The notes below the pieces were generated by a model. That model had not been told where the DNA came from, did not search any database, and saw only the letters and a list, made by a program, of their open reading frames with translations. Below are positions 34,886 to 43,131 of a stretch of DNA of 60,000 bases, one piece after another. Each line of letters begins with the position of its first letter. Positions within the stretch are counted from its first letter, which is position 1. Origin of the DNA: Polytrichum commune (lineage: Eukaryota; Streptophyta; Polytrichopsida; Polytrichales; Polytrichaceae); NCBI GenBank assembly GCA_950295325.1, contig OX485808.1:39330527-39390526 (forward strand), read 5' to 3'. The translations under genes and the position numbers were made by a program.

Positions 34886-35940
34886 AAGTGCTCAAAATTG
34901 AAGCCCTCATATGAATTTCATTTTGAAGGGCTCTGAAATTTCAGCATTGCAATTGAAGGGCATATCTAAATCTAGGACGTCAATGGAAAATTTTCAAAGA
35001 AATATAAAATTATATTAAAATTATGCATGATTTGCATGGTACATGCTTCTAGTACAGTGAAATAATGGAGAATCAACTATCTAACTCCACCTCTTGAAGT
35101 GACAATGCCCTACGCTTGTTGGTTACTGTAGAGGTTTTCCAAGTGTCAAAAATGCCATTTCAATCCATGAATTCAACTCCCAAATTGTTTAGGCTAACCC
35201 TCATCAATGCATCAAGTGTGTCAAGGTTTAGGCATGTTCTCCTTTCGCTCTTAACCCAATTATGCTTTGAATAACCACGCTCACAAACATCAATGCTAGT
35301 AGGGATCACAAGTATGGCTTGCCATAGCAACATTAGGGTTGGCCAATTGATCTTAAACTCTCGGTCACGGCCACAAAAAACCCAATCTTCATGCATACTT
35401 TGGTGTTGACAAGCTGAAGATAACATCTCCACAAATTCGAGCAACTCCGCATTGGCTTGATCAACAAGAACAGAGCTCCACTTGAAATGTGTCACCAACC
35501 GGTTCAACCATTGCTCAGTTAAAGTGCCTCGATCCAATGCATCCATGAGATAGTGTTTTGGGCTGAAAAACCTGGCCGCATTAAAAATGGGAAAGTCAGG
35601 GAAGCGATCATTTAGTGAGTCAAAACCTTTTGGACGTATAGTCTACCAAGGGTGATGCAATCCTCCAACGAGCCCCCTAACCAAACCTATCAACATACAA
35701 TTCCCATCTAGACTAATTCCCATTTGGATCTGAGATATGGAGCCCAAAGTTAGACATCCGGAGTTAAACGGCTACTTGAGATGATGAACAGTACTTGAAG
35801 GGTACTATTTATCCAACACTTCAAGTGAAGGGAGCACTTAGAAATGAGGATTATGTTTTGAAGGGCTGTTTTCCTTGAGGTATTTTTTGAAGTCCCAAAA
35901 CCCATTTGAAGGGCACTGAAGACTTCAATTTTGAGCACTG
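34886..35940 (-). mobile_element. hAT element, 1055 bp, with exact 8-bp target duplication
   Basis: The 8-bp direct repeat CGCGCAGG flanks the element (34878-34885 and 35941-35948). The ends are inverted repeats AGTGCTCAAAATTGAAG, differing at the first base (A at left, C at right). The 8-bp duplication plus an internal hAT transposase fragment identifies the superfamily. It is an internally deleted copy: only the transposase C-terminal part remains, on the minus strand. Confidence 0.87.
35160..35642 (-). pseudogene. hAT transposase C-terminal (dimerisation) fragment
   Basis: The open minus-strand frame from about 35642 to the stop at 35160 encodes about 160 residues. These include FPIFNAARFFSPKHYLMDAL, then WPTLMLLWQAILVIPTSIDV, then CERGYSKHNWVKSERR. 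The last two correspond to the hAT C-terminal dimerisation block (L-x-IP-x-S, CER-x-(F/Y)S-x-x-(K/N)-x-x-K-x-x-RR). The BED zinc finger and most of the catalytic domain are missing. An internal Met at 35546 is not a genuine start. Confidence 0.88.
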
Positions 35941-36096
35941 CGCGCAGGGCAAAAACTAGAACTAAGAACACAAAGTTCTAGCCCAGGGATATATATCGTG
36001 CATAACTAATTCAAGGCATTGATATAATTATCATGTCTTACGAGCAATATAACAATATTTTTGTCATTTTGAATTCTCTTCTGACGTTGTTTTCAG

Positions 36097-36230
36097 GGAA
36101 CTAAGTGGCAGCCAACTCAGTGGCCTATTTCCATATGAACAATTTTGTGCCACACTCACACTTCTATACTACTCAATTGCTCGTAACCACCTGTCAGGGT
36201 CTATACCTGCTCAAGCACTTGAGAATCTAA
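36097..36230 (+). pseudogene. Leucine-rich-repeat gene fragment (exon debris)
   Basis: After an acceptor-like TTTTCAG, the frame reads ELSGSQLSGLFPYEQ, continues through a TLTLLYYSIARN stretch, and reads NHLSGSIPAQALENL. These are two plant-type LRRs (L-x-x-N/S-x-LSG-x-IP). The frame ends where the 430-bp dispersed repeat begins. A further LRR-like piece is at 37272-37352. It is likely the remains of a receptor-like LRR gene broken by insertions. Confidence 0.68.
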
Positions 36231-36660
36231 CAAGAAAACGGTAGAACCTTGAGGCTCTGTCCTTTACTATGAAAGACTATAATTATAGCTGTCCACTTTG
36301 CTCATGCCAATCCATGGCTATTTACTATACCAAACCTTTCTTGGATTTTGTGCACCTTCTTCTCAAATACAGGTCAAGGATTTTGATATCACCGAAATTT
36401 TTAGAATAAATAATCAAGAACTGCCGAAATAACTACAGTTAACTAGATTTCTTTCAATGCATTTTAGAGAGCAATTATAGTATTATATATACATATACAT
36501 ATACATATATAATTATAGTTAACATCCACATTAAATAAAGTGGACCAAAAATAACAAGAACAAGTAACGTCCAAGTGTGAACACAAAGTGGTTAGGAAAT
36601 TTGCTCTTGAAACGAAGAAGTTGATGCATAGTCTCTGTCCTACAGACAGAGCCAACAAAG
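36229..36660. repeat. About 430-bp dispersed repeat, copy 2
   Basis: Matches 16627-17046 with the same edges and scattered substitutions, and has an added TATACA microsatellite at about 36485-36512. The insertion edge coincides with the end of the LRR fragment. Confidence 0.82.
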
Positions 36661-37076
36661 TTGACCTACATGTAAGAAACCGTTTCCAACCCAAAGTCAT
36701 TAAGCCATGTAAAATACATCAAATGGTATCATGCATGTTGATCCAAAATTTTCCAGACTTTAGGATCATATTTGTGATTTTGGTAAAAGCTACATAATTT
36801 TGAAATCAGAAGTATAGTGTGTATATATATCTTGTCGATTTTAAACTACAACATTATGTTCAAGATTCTGAAATTTCACTGTGCACAAAACTTATGATAA
36901 TTGTAGATAGAAACTCCAGTCCCTTTTTAGCAAGGGGCCGGCGTGAATAAAGTGTCCGTTCGTAATGCCAATGACCCGATGCCCACTGGACAAGGGGACA
37001 TTGGGACAATACTACTCTCCCCTTTCGAGGATGGACACTATAGTGACACACTATGCTAGTTCCTAGCTAGCCACTA

Positions 37077-37262
37077 GTGCCTTGAAGATACCAGACATGG
37101 TATCCCCCCAAAGGACTTTGAGGTACCCATACAACAAGGTCCAAGGACCCCCCACCATAGTTGGGTGGACTAAGGTGGTGAGCACCGCGCCGGCATGGGG
37201 AATAGAACCCACAACCTCCTCATTGGGGGCCATGAGCCCTAACCACCAAGCCAAGGCCCGTG
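37077..37262 (-). mobile_element. tRNA-derived SINE (minus strand)
   Basis: On the minus strand the head reads GGCTTGGTGGTTAGG (A-box-like, plus coordinates about 37240-37254). About 30 nt later comes GGTTGTGGGTTCTATTCC (B-box-like, about 37199-37216), the layout of an internal RNA polymerase III promoter. A tRNA-unrelated body of about 110 nt follows. It does not fold as a functional tRNA. It lies between the two LRR fragments. Exact ends and target duplication are uncertain. Confidence 0.65.
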
Positions 37263-37271
37263 GTGCATGGT

Positions 37272-37352
37272 GTCTTGACAACAATCAGTTTAGTGGCACT
37301 TTCAACATTACGAAATGGACAAGTTTGATTGTCCAAGCTAGGTACCAAAAAT
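37272..37352 (+). pseudogene. Second LRR fragment
   Basis: The frame DNNQFSGTFNITKWTSLIVQ fits a plant LRR core (NNQFSGTF.....W-x-SL) and ends at a TAA. It probably belongs to the same disrupted LRR gene as 36097-36230, separated by the dispersed repeat and the SINE. Confidence 0.6.
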
Positions 37353-37825
37353 AATACTTGGGTGTTGGAATCATTGAGCATACATAACAATAACATCACC
37401 GATTGCATCTATGATTCTACTCTCATCAAGTAGATGACAACAATCATCTAGATATGGTTATGTTTTCTGGATACTTAAGTTGCGGTTTATAATACTTAAG
37501 TTGTCTAGTAGTACATGTCATTTTAATTTCTAGCGTGTCAATTGACATGGGTTTTTATTTCTTCACAAGTCACAATACATGTCAACTTCTAAATTGTGTG
37601 TGTCAATTGACATGCATTTTTTTTTGTGCGAGTTTTTGCGTGTCAAAAGTGAAAAACTTGCCAAAAACTCTGTCAAACATACACATTGCTTGAGTGCCAT
37701 GTTTGGAGCATGTTTTGGGTTGGGGTGTTGCGCAATTGCTTAAAATAAATGATTCTTAAAACGAGCAATGACCACGGATGACCAAGCTTGCCTCCACTTT
37801 CAAGTCTTGGTGGCCTCCTATGAGC

Positions 37826-38333
37826 CCCGGGTACGCAACTCCTGTATTATATGGTCATGATTATAATCACTTATAATGCGTTTTAGTCCAATATTGAGTG
37901 ATACAATTTGTTTTAATGTAGGAAACCCTTGTAGCCCTTCTAACAAGGAATCAAAAAATGTAATTATATATAGAAAATGAATATATTTTGAAGCATATAA
38001 TTGCATTAAAAACCTAATTATATGATTTTGTTTTTAATACATGTACTATAGGTCAAACTACCCAACTTTTTGGACTTTTTAATAAAATTTTAACATTGTG
38101 AATGAATTATAATTTTAATGGGAGGCAACTATTCGTGGCTTATAATTTTAATGGGAGGCTTAATAAATATGCAACCCAACTTTTTTTCATCTCATTTTAT
38201 TTAATTTGGTCTTCACCCAACTTTTTGATCATTTTAATTTGATATAATTTGATATAATTTTTACAAAAGCCGTCCTCTAAGTTGTTTTAAGTACGATGCC
38301 CCCTGCGTATAATATGGGAGTTGCGTACCCGGG
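37826..38333. mobile_element. MITE, 508 bp, with CCCGGGTACGCAACTCC ends and 8-bp duplication
   Basis: Perfect 17-bp terminal inverted repeats CCCGGGTACGCAACTCC are bordered by the direct repeat CTATGAGC (37818-37825 and 38334-38341). An 8-bp duplication suggests hAT mobilisation, though the ends do not begin with CA. The interior is AT-rich and non-coding, with the sentence-like repeat TATAATTTTAATGGGAGGC present twice. Confidence 0.8.
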
Positions 38334-38341
38334 CTATGAGC

Positions 38342-40053
38342 CCCAACCTTACCATACATTGAAGGAAATTTGTTCCTCTTGTATTCAAAGTAGAATCACA
38401 TGAATATAGTGTTGAAAACTCCAGAGGGGCACCACCTTGGTCGCATGACAAGACCTTGAGTTGGATTTTCATGGGAACACGAGGTCCATGGGGACTCCGT
38501 AGGAGGGACAAAGGGTTGAAGAAAAATGTAGTTTAGGCTCATATATCTTAATTTAAAAAAACATATGAATTGGCCTCAACCTAAGTGAGATGCACATGTT
38601 TTGGTTTGTGACTTTTCATTATGAACACATGAAAATATCCCTACAATTGAAGTTGCAGTGGACACAAAGCATATGTTTACATGATCCCCCAAAAAAGATT
38701 ACCAAGTGGAGGCATAGCATGGCCTATGTGCACACATGGCAAGTGCATTGTGTAGCACACTATGATGTATAGATAGTGGAGGCTCCAACATACTAGGTGA
38801 GACCATGTATTTGTCAATTATACTTCAATGAACTACATGTAAGGCATTGGAAGCAAGTGTGGCATTTCACTTGTGGTCTAGCATTCTCATAATCACGAGG
38901 TGTTAGGCAAGTCCATATTAGGTTATTCAAAGAGGCACTTTATCCCTTGCAAAAGGCAAGGCATAACCAAGATGAGTTGCACAAATAGATGATTGCCCAT
39001 GTGTGACCACAATGGGTCATGGGAACTTTTAACTCAAAGATTAAGTAATGATTTAATAATTCAAGTTTAATGGCTTTGAATCCACTTCAATTTTCTGAAT
39101 GAAACTAAATAAATTCACCCCAATGAGAAGCTTGACTAAATTGGATCACTCTAAGCACCCAAACTTGCCAAATGTCTTGAATAAGTATAAATTATGCATG
39201 CATGTCTTATTTTGTTACTTTCTTAATCATATACCTATATTTCTGAGTGATGTTTGGCTCGGTGTGTTTAATAATGAACACCAAAAGGCATATATTTAAC
39301 AGAGATTGTATTTTGGTGGACATACCTAATTTGGTCACATATCTTGTTCGGACACCTATATTTGAGTGGTGTGTAATTAGGTGTGGCTCCAAGAACGGGG
39401 ATACTAGAAACCCAGATGGTTAAAAAAAAATGGATTTTTGTGCTCAAATTATGGATAACCATTATAGACTTGACAGTCAACTTACTTTGGGGAACATGTA
39501 TGATTGTTTAATGAGCACAATAATATTCACTTTGATAGTGAATAAGATATTCATATGAGCTCCAAAAATTACGAGGGAGTGGTTATGGCCTCCTTTTAGA
39601 TTTGGTCACCATCTTCTACTAATTGCATATTTCTTATTCTAGGAGAAGTGGGCTAGTTGGAAAAAGCAATCATTCAAGACCCATCAACCTTATGTGCTTA
39701 CATCTTTAACCATTCTAAGCTCAATAGTCAAGATAATTTGGGAAACCCATATGATCATTTAATGAGCTTGAGAATCTTCAATTTGATAATGATGGGCGCG
39801 GAAAATTATGAGGAACATGGGTACTATGACCACAATTTGGATTTGTCAAACATCTCTAACTAAATGAATCGTGTGTTTCATATCATACAAGACGTGGGTG
39901 CACAAATAAAAATGTTCAGTTAAGACATGGGTATCTTAGGGTGGATTTATGTTGGGGTCTGGGTCCAAGAAACGTGGGGTCCAATACACCCCTTGATGGA
40001 CCTTACTTTCGGACTCAAAAACTGTACCAAGCTTGAAGTTTGGTTTAATATGG
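38342..40053. other. Interval without supported gene
   Basis: Two diverged related blocks lie near 39475-39600 and 39720-39840, both containing a TTTGGGGAAC- or TTTGGGAAAC-like stretch and GATCATTTAATGAGC-like sequence. This suggests an old local duplication. There are no convincing ORFs. Confidence 0.5.
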
Positions 40054-40144
40054 AAACACTACTACAAAAACATGGCTTATATGACTGGACATATGACTAC
40101 TTTGAGTTTACAAAACACTCAAATACTTTTTGACTTCCTAGTCG

Positions 40145-40610
40145 TTTCAGGTTAGTCTAATAAGGCATAGTCAAATGTTACGCAGTCTAAAAAACATGGT
40201 GTACATTAGACTATGGGCTGGGCATGTACATTAGACTATGCTTTTGAACTTTACATTAGACTATAGTCAGTCAATAAAACATTGATACATTAGACTACAT
40301 GTAGTCGCAAGTAACAAAGTACATTAAACTACATGTAGTCACAAGTAATAAAGTACATTAGACTACGGATAGTCAAAACACATATAGACATTATACTATG
40401 GGTAGTTAATAAAACACACATAAGTAGACTATGGATGGTCAAATAAACTACCGTGATGATTCATCTTGACAAACATTCTGAGACATAATAGACTACTCAT
40501 AGTCAATAAAACATAGTTTGTTGTGGCGTTGTTGACTACTTGGTGTATAGTAATTGACTATATTATGGTAGGATTTATTAGTCAATAAGAACATGACTTA
40601 TATGGTTAAT
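40145..40610 (+). repeat. Left subterminal motif array of the CACTA element
   Basis: More than a dozen copies of ACATTAGACTA(T/C)(G/A) and the complementary ATAGTC/GTAGTC cores fill this stretch in both orientations. Such arrays bind the TnpA-like protein in En/Spm. Confidence 0.8.
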
Positions 40611-40613
40611 TGA

Positions 40614-41033
40614 CTATCGTTTGTGTACGATATATGATATTGGGCATAATTGACTAGTCGTTTGTCTACTTGGAGTGCAAAGAACTTCAACATCACAACA
40701 TCTTAGAGTAAAAAATGAGCATATTGCACTGGGTTCTTTTGCAAATTGACTAAGAAAAGATGGCAAGTTGTATCTTTTAAACCAATCAAACACATTCATA
40801 AGACTGAAATTAGTCTCCATTAGAGTCAATAAAACTTGCAACATGAGGCTAGGTAGACAAAAAAAAGTATGTGGACTTTTACTATATATGAAGTCATGAC
40901 AGTCTACAATGAGTTCCCTAGTCCACCAAGAAGAACCAGATCCTTTTTTCTCTACAAAATTGGTGCAAATTGAGAGTCCTTCATTCGTACTTGTGAAGAA
41001 TTCCCCGCAAGGTTGGATATTGCAACTTCGCAT
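40614..41033 (-). CDS. Hypothetical 139-aa ORF inside the CACTA element
   Basis: This ORF runs from a true ATG at 41033 to TAG and encodes 139 residues (MRSCNIQPCGEFFTSTNEGL at the start, DWFKRYNLPSFLSQF in the middle). It is unusually long for this AT-rich stretch and opposite in direction to the transposase. I recognise no domain. It could be a captured gene fragment, a second element-encoded protein exon, or chance. Confidence 0.3.
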   Translation of the reverse strand: MRSCNIQPCGEFFTSTNEGLSICTNFVEKKGSGSSWWTRELIVDCHDFIYSKSPHTFFCLPSLMLQVLLTLMETNFSLMNVFDWFKRYNLPSFLSQFAKEPSAICSFFTLRCCDVEVLCTPSRQTTSQLCPISYIVHKR

Positions 41034-41800
41034 CTTGTACCTACACTTTGTTTACCAAAACACTAAAACATCCCTCTGGAATTTCATCTTCGTTGTAGTT
41101 GTCACCTGGACAACCTGCAATTTGTCCTTGAGCAACTAAACTAAAATTCGGATCCATTATATCCACACCTGCACACCCCTTCCACTGCATATATTCACAA
41201 ACGAATCACATGTTAGTTTCAAGTGAATATTCTCTTCCAATTTATTTGAGCAATTGGTATTCAAACACTCGAAACAACCCAGCTGGTTCTTTTTCTGCCT
41301 GTCTCTCAAACTAGAAGACAAACATCAATATGAATTAGCACGGCCAAGAATACAAAGTATACAAAAGTATATGGATTTATGTAGAGAGCCTCCCATTCTA
41401 TGAGCTATCTATTGAGCAGCTGTATTTGAGTGGTGTGTGATTGAATGAACTATCTATTGAACAGTTGTATGTGATTTGTAGGAGGAGCTTTTGCACGTTT
41501 GGAAAAAGAGGAGCAAAGTGAAGAATCCTAGAGGAAAAATGGCACCTAACAAAAGAAAATCACATGTGGATCACATTTGGAATGATTTTTGCTTTTGCCT
41601 CAAACCCTTGCCTGCCTCTTGAAGTTCTTTGAGATGATTTCTGTTCTTGCCTCAAACCTTTGCATGCTCTTGCTTCAAAATCTTGTCTGCCTTGCCTGAT
41701 TGTATGTCCTCAAACCCTTGTCTGCCTTGCCTGATTGTTTGAGATTGAAATCCACAATCTAAAACTCACAATCTAAAACCCTTAGAACTACCACTTAGAA

Positions 41801-42412
41801 ACCTTGTCTCAAACCCTTGCTCAAACCCTTGTCTCAAACCACTTCAGATCTCAAACTCTTGTCTGAAACCCTCAAACTACCACTTAGAAACCTTGTCTCA
41901 AACCCTTGCTCAAACCCTTGTCTCAAACCACTTCAGATCTCAAACTCTTGTCTGAAACCCTCAAACTACCACTTAGAAACCTTGTCTCAAACCCTTGCTC
42001 AAACCCTTGTCTCAAACCACTTCAGATCTCAAACTCTTGTCTGAAACCCTCAAATTACCACTTAGAAACCTTGTCTCAAACCCTTGCTCAAACCCTTGTC
42101 TCAAACCACTTCAGATCTCAAACTCTTGTCTGAAACCCTCAAATTACCACTTAGAAACCTTGTCTCAAACCCTTGCTCAAACTCTTGTCTCAAACCACTT
42201 CAGATCTCAAACCCTTGTCTGAAACCCTCAAACTACCATTTAGAAACCTTGTCTCAAACCCTTGCTCAAATCCTTGTCTCAAACCACTTCAGATCTCAAA
42301 CCCTTGTCTGAAACCCTCAAACTACCATTTAGAAACCTTATCTCAAACCCTTGCTCAAACCCTTGTCTCAAACCACTTCAGATCTCAAACCCTTGTTTCA
42401 AACCCTTGCTTG
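41801..42412 (+). repeat. 89-bp minisatellite, about 6.9 copies
   Basis: Units begin ACCTTGTCTCAAACCCTTGC at 41801, 41890, 41979, 42068, 42157, 42246 and 42335, spaced exactly 89 bp. Each unit is itself built from CTCAAACCCTTGTCT-like submotifs, which also spread in degenerate form over about 41590-42600. The five overlapping open frames of about 75-115 codons here are produced by the repeat and are not separate genes. Confidence 0.95.
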
Positions 42413-42649
42413 CTTGAGATGATTTCTGATGATGTCTCAAACCCTTGTCTAAAACCCTTAGACTCAAACCCTTGCTTGCTTGAGATGATTTCTGAGATGA
42501 TTTCTGAAACTATTGTTTGAGATGATTTCTGCTATCTTGTTGAACCTCAAACCCTTGTCTGAAACCCTCAAACTACCACTTAGAAACCTTCAGTAGGAAA
42601 CCCTCACTTATAAACTCTCACTAGGAAACCCACAATTGTCCACCCTTAC

Positions 42650-42800
42650 TGTTCCTCACTGCATTCTTGGATTCTTGCATTCCTCAATTCTTGCATCCGA
42701 TTCTTGTATCCGATTCTTGCATTCCTTGCTTCACTTGCAATACATCTTGCATTTCTTGCTTCACTTGCAATACATCCTTGCATTCCTTGTTTCATTTGTT
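42650..42800 (+). repeat. Short tandem repeat, TTCTTGCATTCC-type units
   Basis: Repeated TTCTTGCATTCC/TTCTTGCATCC units with a CTTCACTTGCAATACATC segment present twice. It lies between the minisatellite and the transposase gene. Confidence 0.75.
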
Positions 42801-43131
42801 TCACTGGCTTTTCCCGTCTCCATAGAACCATGTTCCCGCCTTTTTTTTAAACGTTCAAATTTTAAATACCCTATGTAGTCAATAAGTTACCTTTTGACTT
42901 ACAATATGTGACATCCAGTCAATAAAAAAATATTTATAAGCACCTCTGTGACTTATGTAGTCAATTAAGCACCTATTGACTAACCTTAGTGTACATGGCA
43001 AAGACCTATGTATTGCAATATTCTACATGGAAAATAGTGTTTTAATTAATTTTGTGGCATACTAATATGTATATTAGCATAATGTATCAATATAATTATT
43101 ATGGTATTATCTAATAATTGTTACAGCAAAC

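Noticed and set aside
37199-37254. Functional tRNA gene
   Set aside because: A- and B-box-like motifs are present but no cloverleaf with a paired acceptor stem could be drawn.
37063-37284. 73-codon minus-strand ORF
   Set aside because: It is the SINE read as protein. The box motifs and non-coding structure explain it better.
41801-42412. CRISPR array
   Set aside because: The repeat is contiguous with no unique spacers and lies in a eukaryotic transposon.
41817-42520. Five overlapping 75-115-codon ORFs
   Set aside because: They are the same peptide regenerated by the 89-bp repeat in different frames.
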